Source of the DNA: Antedon mediterranea
Taxonomy: Eukaryota > Echinodermata > Crinoidea > Comatulida > Antedonidae
Reading direction: 5' to 3'
Length of the DNA: 64,000 nucleotides
Assembly: GCF_964355755.1 (NCBI RefSeq)
Contig: NC_092677.1
Coordinates: forward strand, 1,493,001-1,557,000
Part shown: in pieces, positions 1 through 12,400 of the stretch
Layout of the letters: each line of letters opens with the position of its first letter
Numbering within the stretch: the first letter of the stretch is position 1
The notes under the pieces: model-generated
Told to the model about the DNA's origin: nothing
Databases searched by the model: none
What the model saw: the letters and a program-made list of their open reading frames with translations, nothing else
Program-made: the position numbers and the translations under genes

Positions 1-403
1 AAATATTGTCAAATAATAACAACAATTAAGAGATATGTTTCAAATACAATCTATAATCAAAGTGTAAATTCATTCGTTAAACAACAAAATGCCGTGACAT
101 GAGATGCAAAAGAGAAATCAATAGCCTATATAATTAACAGTTGACGGCCGTTTAATTAGTATATTAGTACCGTAGCCTATAGGCCTAGTAATGGACCCCA
201 TCGTCACCAACAACGGCACCAAAATGCCATTTTCTTGTTCAAAGAATCATCGTTACTTTTGATGCAGGACACATCAAGTTTGTGCCAATTTCACAATAGC
301 AATTGTTTGAGAAATTAAAGTTTAGACCAAAGATACTTTAGCGTTATGAAGTGGCGCCACTCTACGTGGCGCGTTATACGATCTTTGGTTTTAGACTGGG
401 TGT
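1..403. other. Upstream flank, no gene seen
   Basis: AT-rich non-coding sequence with several TAGGCCT motifs. No open frame or splice-bounded exon resembling the Ig cluster is visible. A short palindrome GTGGCGCCAC lies near 351. Confidence 0.5.
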
Positions 404-412
404 TGCCGGGGA

Positions 413-1336
413 GCGATTTTTTTTTTCGTACATAAGTTGGGGACCCCCTCATGAAACGTCACAAAATAAATATGAATAATTCATCAGTTCAATTTTTGTT
501 GTTCGGTGTGCACCCAAGCGTATAGCAACAAGAAGTGATTACACAAGTGCGGTACGATTCTAGGCCTATCTCCGCTGTTGTTGCGGCGTGCGATTTCATA
601 GAAGAATAGCAGCGTTTTGTGTGGATTGTCGAAATAATCAGCCTTTAGTTTATGGTGTTTTTAATATAATTTATTACTAAAGAATTACGTGTTAACATTA
701 TAGTTTCTATTAATACTATTAGGCCTAATTATTAGTCTCTAAACCCATGTCTATTCTAGTGTAGTAGCTGTGTGGATGTGTGTGACGTGTGTGTGTTAGG
801 TATGACACAATCCGAGTAATAAGTCAGCAAAATTAAACAATAAACATTACACAAAAATAAATGTTTTATTCTCGTGGGTCTAATCTAATCTTCTCATCTC
901 ATGTGTTCATATACGCGCATTTTTAAAGTTCCTTTGAGTACATGTATATTGTTTGATAATAAAATAGCAGAATTAAAAAAATACAGTAAACAAATTATAC
1001 ACATTCTATATTCTTGTGGGTCTAAGCTTTCTTTGGGCTATGTCCAATGAATTACTACTTAGTTTAATGTCTTGCCTAGCTGTCGATTAGCTTCGACTCG
1101 ACACATTTTGCATAGTGGTGGTGTGTGTGAAGAAGAGTGCGCGAAGGCAATCGCGTGAATTGACTTAGAATACTAGGCCTACTGTGTAGAAAGTATTGTA
1201 TCGCAGTTGTGTAATCACTTCTTGTTGCTATACGCTTGGGTGCACACGGAACAACAAATTTAACTGATGAATTATTCATGTTTATTTTGTGACGTTTCAT
1301 GAGGGGTCCCCAACTTATGTACGAAAAAAAAATCGC
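413..1336. mobile_element. MULE-like MITE with long inverted termini and 9-bp target duplication
   Basis: The two ends are inverted copies of about 130 bp, starting GCGATTTTTTTTT at 413 and ending with its complement at 1336. The 9-bp direct repeat TGCCGGGGA lies immediately outside both ends (404-412 and 1337-1345), as expected for a target-site duplication. A 9-bp duplication with long inverted termini is typical of Mutator-like elements. No transposase frame is present, so the element is non-autonomous. It sits about 170 bp upstream of the IgR1 start codon. A weak open frame at 1076-1300 on the minus strand lies mostly in the right terminus and is not a gene. Confidence 0.8.
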
Positions 1337-1345
1337 TGCCGGGGA

Positions 1346-1512
1346 TAGAGCGAGATAGCTTAGTGAACGATGAGGGCGTGTGTAATTAATTCAATCCAGA
1401 GTCATCAGATTCAATAAACTCGTATTAGGTCTACTTTCAAAATCTCACAAAACAAGGAAGGACAATTCGATTTATATTCTGTATTCACTATACTAGTAAT
1501 TCTGTCTTTGTG
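1346..1512 (+). promoter_or_regulatory. 5' flank of IgR1, shared with IgR4
   Basis: This block is clearly similar to 18400-18561 upstream of IgR4. It includes a shared run ending in CTATACTAGTAATTCTGTCT just before the ATG. Conservation outside coding sequence suggests a shared promoter or 5' UTR, or simply recent duplication. No TATA box or start site can be assigned with confidence. Confidence 0.45.
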
Positions 1513-4375
1513 ATGATGACTACTTGTTGTTTGCTGCTATTTGTTCTTGTATTTGGTAAGTACCAGGCTTTAATGTTTTGTGGTCAAACTAAGAAAACAT
1601 TTAATTTTGTATTTTTGGTAAACACATTTTCCGCATTGTTTGAAATACAAATAATTATACAGTCATGCGTTTTATGTTATTTCCGGATTATAGATGGTGG
1701 TTCAACTTTATTTTATTTATTTTATTTTATTTCATCAAAACCAACAGCAACGAAAGTTGCCACTTAGGCCTAAAGATATGAAACAGAAAACAGATACAAC
1801 TGTAGTAAAAATGAGCCTATTGAGCACAATTATTGAAAAAAAGAATGCAATGAGTCATAAATGAAGAATAACTATTGAAAAAAATATCAACATTTACATT
1901 TGACTCACTTAAATAGTTGTAAGCCTACAAAGAAGGCAAGCGTGTCTGAAACCCCCTTTTCGAGACATTTACTCTATTAAACGGAACATAAAAAGTGGAC
2001 TTAACTCTGAAATGAGAACAACAGTCGCAACTAAAAAAACAATTGACACTCTTATAAAGAAACATTAAATCAGACACACTTATTCCAAATTTAAGAGGTT
2101 CAAGACAATTAACAACATCAAAACGATTACAAAGAAACCTAACAAACTTATTTTTAACACGTTGAAGCCTTGTGGCATGAATATCAGAGTAAATTTAAAT
2201 TTTCAACAATCATAAAAATAAACTATCAAGTGAAAGTTGTTCCGGTTATCTGTGTTACGTTTCTGTGTGTCCATTTTTGGTCATGACTGGACCACATGGT
2301 TCAGTTGTGTTTGTGTACGACCCGGAAACTACGAGAAAATGCATTTAATAGAATTTATTATTTTTTTTTATTATCATAATTCTGATTTAAATACTTTGAA
2401 GCATAATGTCATATTCACAGACAAATTTAGTTTCAGATACAAGTGCCCAAACACAAGTGACAGTCATTGCTGGTACAGCAAAAGTAGATGACGATGCAAC
2501 AATGACGTGTACTTATACACTTCTACAAGGAGATTCATTGCTACAACTGGCTTGGGCAAAAGCTGATGACAGTGGACAAGCAGTAGGAAGTGCTCTTGTC
2601 ACTACAGGACAACCAACCAATGATCGTTACAGTTTATCTAATAATAATCTTATAATAACTGATGTTGTAAGAGAAGATACAGACAACTATCGTTGTGCTG
2701 TTAGCACCATTGGTGGAAATAGTGCTGAAAACTTTGCTAATCTCACGGTCTATTGTGAGTATGTAGCTAATTATGAATGAGTGTTCAAAGTTTTTGAAAT
2801 GAAAAATATTAAAACTTCAACCCAGCAATAAAATAAGACGTTAATACATTTGCATTTAACTTACATTTTACAATTGTTGTGAAAATGTTGCAATGCATAC
2901 GCAAAATAGGCCTCCTGATTTGTTCGTTATGTAGTCATGAATGAACATGTTTGCATTACCAGATCTTGAAGAACCAGTTCTGAATCCAACAAAGTTGTCT
3001 GTCCACGCAACTGAAACTGTGACATTTACATGTTCTAACCTTATTGGTGTACCAACACCAATTACCGTCACGTGGATCAAAGATGACGTCACACTTGATG
3101 TGTCTGATACGATAAAGTATCCGTCTTCTGATACAACATTGACGATTAATGACGTTGATGTATCAGACGAGAGCGTCTATCAGTGTAGAACAGAGAATGC
3201 TGCTTATAGTGGAACAGATGGAAAACTTAGTAATACTGCCACACTGTCAATAGGTTGGTTGAAATACACATTTTGATAAATAATATATTTTATTGGCATC
3301 ATAGTCGGCCTATAAGTATTTTCTGCATGTCATAATTATAAATGGAATATTCATATTACAGTATATTATGTCATGTGGTAACAAAAATAAAGCACAGGTA
3401 CACAGCGAAAACTGTAAGTTTCAGTTTATTTTAGTTATAAAAGCCATCTTTATAATATGAACGCATGGCGTGTTTTACTAAATATTGCTTGTTTGTTTTA
3501 TATATTTCTTTAGCATTGACGACAACTTCTTTTATATCCGGTAAGTCAACTACACGTAGGTTTTGTTTGCATTGTATTTATTGTACATTTCCGGGTCTTT
3601 CCATTTTCGTAAAGCAAATAAAGGATAGAAATGGAAAGGAATATCCCCGCTTCATCCCCAGGATCTGCATGAGTGATTAAAGGGAAAATAATGATGACCT
3701 TTGTATATTTGAATTGTCAACATTATAAACATGTTTAAAACAAATGGTAACACTAATCCTTCTGTATTATTTGTTCAGTTTTAAGTACAGAAGCTCCAAA
3801 GAGTGAGAATGATTGTAATTCAACAGGTCTTGTTGTTGGAATGACGTTTGTTGGTGTGCTCATTGGATTCATTCTCTGTTTGCTTGTGGGGTTTATCCTG
3901 AACAAAATAAGGAAGTCACATGCACAGGTAAAGTATAATTCAGAAAGTAGAACCAAAAGCAAAAGTTTAGACTTAAAAATAATGACCAAAGGTTTAATGA
4001 AGTACCACATACTTAAGTAATAGAAACTATTTTAACATTAAATATGATGTTTTATTTTGAAGGTACCTACATCGAAAAACGCCACCCAATCAGGGGTAAG
4101 GATGTTACTTCAACTTTAAGTATTCCATTTCACTCGTCGTCGTCATCACCATCATTATTATTACTATTGCCACCAATATATCAATAAAGGTTTACACGAT
4201 TTTCATTCTTCTTTTTGCATGCACTAAACTTTTGTATTTTTTTTAGCAGCAAGAGTATATGACTTATACTGGAGAAACAGATAAAGATACAAACCACACA
4301 TACCAAGATTTACAGAAGAAAGACGATAATCAAGCTGTATATGTAAATGTTAAAGCAAAAAAGGACAAAAAATAA
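1513..4375 (+). CDS. IgR1: V/I-set Ig transmembrane receptor with ITAM-like tail (intact)
   Basis: Seven exons: 1513-1555, 2437-2754, 2963-3253, 3514-3540, 3779-3927, 4063-4095, 4247-4375. All introns are GT-AG with phases 1,1,1,1,0,0, giving 329 residues. Residues 1-14 are a hydrophobic leader (MMTTCCLLLFVLVF). Residues 15-120 form a class-A V-type Ig with Cys (MTCTY), Trp (LAWAK) and the F-strand DTDNYRC. Residues 121-217 form an I-set Ig (FTC, TWIKDD, YQC). Then come a Thr/Ser stem, a conserved juxtamembrane Cys and N-glycosylation sequon (DCNST), a TM helix near 243-267, a basic stop-transfer, and a tail with Y291, Y294, YQDL (306) and YVNV (319). The start is the second of two in-frame Met/GTG candidates, the first being GTG at 1510. 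Likely a plasma-membrane recognition receptor; the ligand is unknown. The family assignment is secure, the function is inferred. Confidence 0.88.
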
Positions 4376-4540
4376 TATACATGTTTAAAATAAAATGAAA
4401 GAAATACATCAGTATTACTATTCTTATTATTAATGGAATATCATTGGTTTGAAACTACAATCACATACATCTTGTTGATTTTATTATAGAAATAAAGAGA
4501 AATCATAACCTGTAGAAAGTGTTTTCTTTCTCTTGATTTA
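4376..4540 (+). other. IgR1 3' UTR: polyA signal and conserved hairpin
   Basis: AATAAA at 4491-4496 is followed by an inverted repeat around GAAAGTGTTTTCTTTC (near 4515-4532). The same arrangement follows the tail exon of IgR2, 3, 4, 5, 6, 9 and 11, so it is a family 3' end. It is not a histone-type stem-loop. Confidence 0.55.
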
Positions 4541-5249
4541 ACTCTTTAACGCGTACAAATTTAATAACAAGAAATGTGAATGCTGATATTTGTATTATCA
4601 TTAACTAAACAAAATATACAAAAGCACTTATAGTGAAATAATATATACCAATATTATATAGCAACATGTGATATAAAGATGAAAACCACAGACTTACTTG
4701 AAAAATGTAAAAAAAAGATATATGTAACTAACAACGATACATTTATTAAAATGTTATTTTCTATTTTTGATTTTTTTGAATTAAAACTTGTTTGTATTAG
4801 ACCGACTTTGATTCGTTACTTTGATTTTAATGTTTGAATGCATTAGTACATTGACATATAATGACATACTAGAATAGACTAGACAATCAATTCTTTTAAC
4901 ACGCGTGTAATTGTATTATTGTTATATAGCATTCTTTAATTTAATTCGCCTCGAGATGTGCTTTTGTTGCTTGCTGCCATATTTTTTCAAAGAGTTTAGT
5001 AATGATCAAATTGATTTTTAAACGTACAAACTAAATTCTAGGGACAAATTGGACGGAGGTTTTAAAGTTATGTGCGATTCAGGTTCATTTCTTTTTTAGG
5101 GAAGACATTAAGAAATACCTATAATAATAATAAATAGTAGTTTGAACTACTTACTGTATAAATACAATTTTTAAAAGGCTAGGTGTTTTATGATTTTATT
5201 TTAAATAATTGATACCATTAAAAAAGAATAATTGTATCATCTTGATTTA
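4541..5249. other. Family intergenic block
   Basis: Non-coding DNA that recurs between gene copies (for example near 9060-9430, 21900-22380 and 43200-43670). It includes the phrase TTGCTTGCTGCCATATTTT. It marks the duplicated unit; no gene is seen. Confidence 0.5.
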
Positions 5250-5561
5250 GACGGAAGTACATTCATTCATTCTTTCTTGGAGATCCAAGAAACATTTATT
5301 ATATATGGCCTTTGGCCCAAATAATATACAATGTAATACAATATTAAATAAATATCAGTTGTAGAAGTACAGTGGACTATAATTATGAAGGAAGTAAAAC
5401 TAATATATCACAAGTATGAATGGCAATCCAGAATCAAACGACAGGAAAAATCAATACTTCAGTATACAATACAGTACAGTGTGGTAGAGTGCAAGACAAT
5501 AATAGTGAAATAGTCACCACCTAATAAAGCGGAACAGATTTCTATATTTTACAGATTTTTA
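5250..5561 (+). promoter_or_regulatory. Conserved 5' block upstream of relic leader exon
   Basis: This is the family 5' block (GACGGAAGTACA, ATTATGAAGGAAGTAAA, ATATCACAAG, GAGTGTGGTAGAGTGC and CACCACCTAATAAAGCGG in order). It is also found at 15595, 22400, 26390, 31745, 43675 and 55590, each directly before a leader of the MEAK type. It is interrupted here by a 102-bp insertion (separate entry). Confidence 0.5.
5262..5363. mobile_element. Short insertion with 8-bp target duplication
   Basis: The exact direct repeat GAAGTACA lies at 5254-5261 and 5364-5371. Paralogous 5' blocks (for example 22420-22440) carry a single GAAGTACA and no insert, giving an empty site. The insert includes the palindrome TTTCTTGGAGATCCAAGAAA and an AT-rich end, and could be a retroelement tail. 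Confidence 0.65.
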
Positions 5562-5862
5562 ATGGAGGTGAAAAATAAAAATGCGATGATTGTAAGTACA
5601 AATATTTAAAATATTTTTTCACAAAATGACGCAATCATAAATCGTTAATTGTTATTTTGTTTAATTTAGTTTCAGATACAAGTGGATGCTGCTAAAATTT
5701 GTAAATGTAAGAATGATGTGCACTCCCACATTTTGTACAGGAAAATCGTTGCTTCAACTTGTTTTGTCAAAAGTTGATGGCAGTGGTCAACAAGAAGCTA
5801 GCTAGGCCTTCTTGCAGTACAGAAACTTACAGAGCAAAGATCGTTAAAAAAAATATGCCCTG
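5562..5862 (+). pseudogene. Relic leader and class-A V exons
   Basis: A leader-like exon (5562-5591, MEVKNKNAMI then GTAAGT) has lost the hydrophobic half seen in IgR3, leaving phase 0 instead of 1. The V exon after the acceptor at 5675 keeps only the B-to-C' portion (GKSLLQLVLSKVDGSGQQ) and then runs into GCTAGCTAGGCC, with the invariant Trp replaced. A close copy of this relic exists at 44813-45003. It cannot encode an Ig domain. Confidence 0.7.
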
Positions 5863-5961
5863 CTCTTTTAATCATGAACAGAAGAGGGCGGTGTTTAGCC
5901 TTACTACAAATAATATACTCGTGAAGTTGCATTTTCTTCTTGTAAATAGATTGCTGTGAAG

Positions 5962-6578
5962 ATGAAGAGTGTTTCCTTCTTGTTATTGTTTCTTCTATAT
6001 TTACGACGTAAGTAAAATTCACTAAACTAAACCTGTAATTAAGCATTCTCTAAGAGTTAATCAACTTCTTTGATGATTTGAACAGTTATTAACTAAATAT
6101 ATTTTGCTTGTAAATATATCTATTTATAATAGGTTTATGGAACGCCAGGATGGAGATACATAGTATGTCCGTCCTAGCGTGTCATATAGGTTCAAACGCT
6201 AGATATAGTTTAGCTAAATACTGCATGAGGCCTGTAACATCGTGACATACTTATGCTGCTCTACTGTCGCTGTGCTACTAATTGTGCAAATAGTTATATA
6301 TACATATAGGGCTAGTGTTGCCCGAAAGCTCTGCTAACTTTACTGGCTATTTTACTTTATCGTTTTGATTTAGCCTTTTCGCTTTTTTTTGTATCTTTAT
6401 TGAGATCCAGCCACTGACACTCACAGCATTTTCATTTTTTCAGTAATTTGCCTTTTGATTTATATATAATTATATATATAAATTTTAAAATATATATTTT
6501 TAAAATATATATTCGCTCTTGATTTCAATTGAGCACTTTTGCTGCCTCAACGCATCTATATAAATATAATTATCAATA

Positions 6579-6618
<40 letters not shown>

Positions 6619-8723
6619 GTCAGAAATGACCAAAAAACCTCTCTTGACATCAACACAATGTTTAATAAATGGTAGTAGACATACAACAGCACATGTTTAT
6701 AGCAAGCTATCTTTAAAAATGAGTAACAAGCTTTATCTTTTATAACACCAAATCAATGTAGGCCTACCCTAAATTCGAAAAACATGCAATAAAAGTGCAC
6801 AATATGCAGTATTTATAATAATTACTGTATGGTGTTTTTTTTTAGTTTAGGTACACATGCACAATCAACGTCTGTGACAGTGGGTGGTGATACAGTTAAA
6901 GTTGGTGAGGATGCGACGATGACGTGTAATTATACACTTGTATCGGGGGATGTCTTGAATCAACTTGTTTGGTTCAGAGCAGAGGATGATGGTAATACAG
7001 TAGGAAAAAACTCTCTAGTCTCTTTAGTTGAAACAAGCAATGGTCGTTACAGCTTATCTAATGACAAGGATCTTATGATAAGTACTGTTGAAGTAAATGA
7101 TGCAGGCAACTATCTGTGTAGAATTGTAACACAAAATGTTCAAACTGCTGACGACTATGATGAACTTATAGTTCAATGTGAGTTTGTCATTCCTTTGTTG
7201 TTCTTTTTCTAGTGAAAGTTAAATACATAAACTCTGTTTAAACAATCTTTAAATTCCATTAGATAATTATGATTTAAAATTATCAAAATAAAAATAAAGC
7301 GGTGTTTATGGCATTAAATGTAATAGTCAAATTGTCTTTCCACTGCAGATCTTGACACACCAGTTGTGACTCCAGCCCAATTGTCTGCCAAGATGGATGA
7401 AACAGCAGAGTTTTCTACTGTACCTGTTGGATTCCCAACACCAATTACCATCACATGGATCAAAGATGACGTCATACTTGATGTGTCTGACATGAAAAAA
7501 TATCCAAATTCCGATGCAACATTAACGATTAATAATGTAAATGAAACGGATGCAGGAGTTTATAAGTGTAGAGTAGAGAATGCTGCTTACATGGGAGAAG
7601 AAGGAAAACTTAGTAATACTGTTAAACTCATCACAGTAGCAGGTTGGTACGGTTGGAATCAAATAGTTTTAATTGATACAATGAATACATATAAAGACAT
7701 TCTATTCTTTCGGATCGTGTTTTCTCTACCACCAAAAAATTGTTCTTTGTTTCTACACTGATATGAATAACAACGGTGAGCTAACACAACAAAAACGGAA
7801 CCCTTTAGTTGTTTGTTTTTTGTTATTATTATGCAGGTGTTTTATAATATGTACGCATGATAAGTTTCGATAATAATGCTTTTTTATTTATTTAGAATTT
7901 ACGACTACTTCTATATCCAGTAAGTCAACTATAAGTACGTTGCATTGCATTATATTATACATTTCCGGGTTTGAACAAAAAGAATAAAAATAAATGAATG
8001 AAAATAAATAAAATCCGGGTTTGGTTCCCAAATAGACAAGCATGAAAATGTGACAAATCGATATGAGCATCGGTGTGTCTTAAAAGCAACGACGACAATT
8101 AGTAAAAGAAACTACGGTTAATTTCATACAATTATGAAAACACTGACACTGATAATTGTTCAGTTTTAAGTACAGAAGGTCCAAAGAGTGAAGGCGTGTG
8201 TAATTCAACTGGTCTTGTTGTTGGAATGACGTTTGTTGGTGTGTTCATTGGATTCATTCTCTGTTTGCTTGTGGGTTTTATTATCATCAGGAAATCAAAT
8301 CCAAAGGTAAAGTATAATTCTGAACGTAGGAATAAAATGACCAAAGCTTTAATGAAATACCGCACACTTATGTAATAAAAAATATTTTAACATTAAATAT
8401 GATATTTTATTTTAAAGGTACCGACATCGAAAAACACCAACCAATCAGGGGTAAGGATGTTACTTCAACTTTAATTATTCAATTTCACTCGTCGTCGTCA
8501 CTATTGTCACCAATATATCAATAAAGTTTACACGATATTTATTCTTCTTTTTGCATGCACTAAACGTTTGTATTCTTTTTAGCAGCAAGAGTATATGACT
8601 TATGTTGAGGAGACAGATAAAGAAACAAACCATACATACCAAGATTTACAGAAGAAAGACGATAATCAAGCTGTATATGTAAATGTTAAAGCAAAAAAAG
8701 ACAAAAATAATATACATGTTTAA
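5962..8723 (+). CDS. IgR2: class-B V / Cys-less I-set Ig receptor (intact)
   Basis: Exons 5962-6007, 6851-7177, 7349-7642, 7896-7919, 8164-8306, 8418-8450, 8583-8723; phases 1,1,1,1,0,0; 335 residues. The leader is MKSVSFLLLFLLYLR. The class-B V domain has MTCNY, LVWFR and DAGNYLC. The I-set domain has FST where other copies have FTC, so the B-strand cysteine is missing while the F-strand Cys (YKC) remains. The stem reads EFTTTSIS. The TM segment is typical, with a juxtamembrane Cys (VCNST). The tail keeps YQDL and YVNV. A one-base deletion in the terminal A-run (DKN instead of DKK-stop) shifts the stop and adds NNIHV. The first intron (6008-6850) holds AT repeats. Splice sites and frame are clean, so I call it functional. 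Confidence 0.85.
6456..6616. repeat. AT-rich simple repeats in IgR2 intron 1
   Basis: TA-dinucleotide runs (about 6582-6615) and palindromic TATATATTTTTAAAATATAT segments. A small open frame at 6539-6745 only traverses this repeat. Confidence 0.8.
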
Positions 8724-9436
8724 AATAAAAATAAAATAAATATATTATAATTATTATTATTAATGGAATATCATTGGTTTGAAACTACAATCACATACCT
8801 CTGGTTGATTTTGTTATAAAAATATAGAGAAATCAAAACATTGAGAAAGTGTTTTCTTTCTCTTGATTTAACTCTTTAACGCGTACAAATTGAAAACAAA
8901 GAAATGTGAATGCTGCAATTTGTATCATCATTAACACAAAAACCCTATATGTACCTATAGTGACATAATCTACCACTGGTATATAGCAACATGTGATATG
9001 TAAAGATGAAAACCATAGGCATACTTGAAAAATGTAAAAACAACGATACATTTATTAAAATTGTATTTCTTGTTGATTTGTTGGAATTAAACCTTGCTTG
9101 TATTAGACCTACTTTGATTCGTTACTTTGAAATGTATTAGTACATTGACATAATAAATGGCTATACCAGGAAAATAAATTAGACAATCAATGCTTTTAAC
9201 ACCAATACGCGTGTAATTTATATTATCATAGCGTTATTTCATTCAATTTGCCTTCGAGATGTGCATTTGGTTGCTTGCTGCCATATTTTTTCAAAGAGTT
9301 GAGTAATGTTCAAATTTAAAACGGAAAAATTAAATTATAGGGACAAAATGGACCGAGGTTTTAAAATTGGTCAGTTCATTTCCTTTTTAAGAAAGACCAT
9401 CAAGAAAGTTTGCACTGTTTGAACGCATTGTATAAA
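8724..9436. other. IgR2 3' flank
   Basis: Family 3' UTR with a hairpin near 8840-8870, followed by the shared intergenic block. The sequence ends at GTATAAA, the left flank of the Helitron insertion. No gene is seen. Confidence 0.5.
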
Positions 9437-12400
9437 CTAGATGGTACGCTCGCTTCGCTCGCGTACCATCTAGGTCGTGCCCACAGATGGTTCTCGAATA
9501 TAGGCCTACAGTAATTTCAGCGTAACAAAACTGGCGATTTCAAATGTACGTACCGCAGGACTATAATACATTGTCGTTTACAGAAACGAATAAATAGACA
9601 CGATGATTTATGTAGTCAACTAAAATTAGCACCCTGGGAATTACTTCCGAAGGAGAAACTTTTCACAAAATGAGTCCAAATTTTTGATTTGGACTCATTT
9701 AAAGAAACCCAATTTGTGTTTTGTATGTAACATTAGGGTTGAGGGATGGGAAAGCGGATAGGTACAAAGAGGAACAATTTTTAAATATATTCTTTATCCA
9801 CTCAGTAACGAAATAATTTGTTCATGTTTTATAAGCCTATACATAATATACCTCTAAATACAGTAAAACATTTGCGATTTAATACTTTGTTAAAACTGTC
9901 ACTGTCATAATCGATTGAAATATTAAAGTACATGTCACGATACACCACTACGACGTTTATATTTTTGGTAATTATTAATTAATACAAACGTTGAGAAGGA
10001 ACTGTCAGTATAAAGTGTATTTGTATATAATAATGTGTTTATATATCTAACAGTAGAGCCTATCCACAATGTCAGTAATACAGTTTATTATTATCTAACA
10101 GGACGAACATTCACAGTAAGAAATGTTCGATTCAAATGAGTTTCAAAAATAGTTATTTACAGTATTGTCAAAGTATTGCAAGTTTATTCTCAAAGGGCCC
10201 ATATATTTACCTACCGTATGTGTTAAACCAAGGGCTCATAAATTTACCTACAGTACTTGTGTTAAACCAAACTCTGGCAGACTGAGAGATTGGGATGTTC
10301 CATTCATCGCAAATCAATACATTTGTATAATCGTATATTAAATCTATCAAAATAGTATTTTTTTAAAAAAATCGGCCTTTCTTCAACATTATGATGATGT
10401 ACTCTAGCTGTTCAACCGGTTTTCAGCTATTAAAAACAATTATCGTAGGAGGAGATAGGAAAATGCGAAGCCTCCTCGCATTTTTGTGGCGGGTATTTTT
10501 CAAGATGGACATCCATTAGACAGTGTATACCACGATCGGAAAACACCCCTATTTGGGGCAAAAAAGAGGAACAATTTTTAAATATATTCTTTATCCACTC
10601 AGTAACGAAATATTTTGTTCATATTTTATAAGCCTATACATAATATACCTCTAAATACAGTAAAACATTTGCGATGTAATACTTTGTTAAAACTGTCACT
10701 GTCATAATCGATTGAAATATTAAAGTACATGTCACGATACACCACTACGACGTTTTTATTTTTGGTAATTATTAATTAATACAAACGTTGAGAAGGAACT
10801 GTCAGTATAAAGTGTATTTGTATATAATAATGTGTTTATATATCTAACAGTAGAGCCTATCCACAATGTCAGTAATACAGTTTATTATTATCTAACAGGA
10901 CGAACATTCACAGTAAGAAATGTTCGATTCAAATGAGTTCCAAAAATAGTTATTACAGTATTGTCAAAGTATTGCAAGTTTATTCTCAAAGGGCCCATAT
11001 ATTTACCTACCGTATGTGTTAAACCAAGGGCTCATAAATTTACCTACAGTACTTGTGTTAAACCAAACTCTGGCAGACTGAGAGATTGGGATGTTCCATT
11101 CATCGCAAATCAATACATTTGTATAATCGTATATTAAATCTATCAAAATAGTATTTTTTAAAGAAAATCGGCCTTTCTTCAACATTATGATGATGTACTC
11201 TAGCTGTTCAACCGGTTTTCAGCTATTAAAAACAATTATCGTAGGAGGAGATAGGAAAATGCGAAGCCTCCTCGCATTTTTGTGGCGGGTATTTTTCAAG
11301 ATGGACATCCATTAGACAGTGTATACCACGATCGGAAAACACCCCTATTTGGGGCAAAAAAGAGGAACATTTTTTAAATATATTCTTTATCCACTCAGTA
11401 ACGAAATATTTTGTTCATATTTTATAAGCCTATACATAATATACCTCTAAATACAGTAAAACATTTGCGATGTAATACTTTGTTAAAACTGTCACTGTCA
11501 TAATCGATTGAAATATTAAAGTACATGTCACGATACACCACTACGACGTTTTTATTTTTGGTAATTATTAATTAATACAAACGTTGAGAAGGAACTGTCA
11601 GTATAAAGTGTATTTGTATATAATAATGTGTTTATATATCTAACAGTAGAGCCTATCCACAATGTCAGTAATACAGTTTATTATTATCTAACAGGACGAA
11701 CATTCACAGTAAGAAATGTTCGATTCAAATGAGTTCCAAAAATAGTTATTTACAGTATTGTCAAAGTATTGCAAGTTTATTCTCAAAGGGCCCATATATT
11801 TACCTACCGTATGTGTTAAACCAAGGGCTCATAAATTTACCTACAGTACTTGTGTTAAACCAAACTCTGGCAGACTGAGAGATTGGGATGTTCCATTCAT
11901 CGCAAATCAATACATTTGTATAATCGTATATTAAATCTATCAAAATAGTATTTTTTAAAGAAAATCGGCCTGTCTTCAACATTGTGATGGTGTACTCTAG
12001 CTGTTCAACCGGTTTTCAGCTATTAAAAACAATTATCGTAGGAGGAGATAGGAAAATGCGAAGCCTCCTCGCATTTTTGTGGCTGGTATTTTTCAAGATG
12101 GACATCCATTAGACAGTGTATACCACGATCGGAAAACACCCTTATTTTGGGCAAAAAAGAGGAACAATTTTTAAATATATTCTTTATCCACTCTGTAACG
12201 AAATAATTTGTTCATGTTTTATAAGCCTATACATAATATACCTCTAAATACAGTAAAACATTTGCGATTTAATACTTTGTTAAAACTGTCACTGTCATAA
12301 TCGATTGAAATAAAGTACATGTCACGATACACCACTACGACGTTTATATTTTTGGTAATTATTAATTAATACAAACGTTGAGAAGGAACTGTCAGTATAA

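Noticed and set aside
2868-3092. Minus-strand frames antisense to I-set exons (also 20123-20326, 56925-57207, 29534-29866)
   Set aside because: Recurring antisense shadows of conserved I-set coding sequence.
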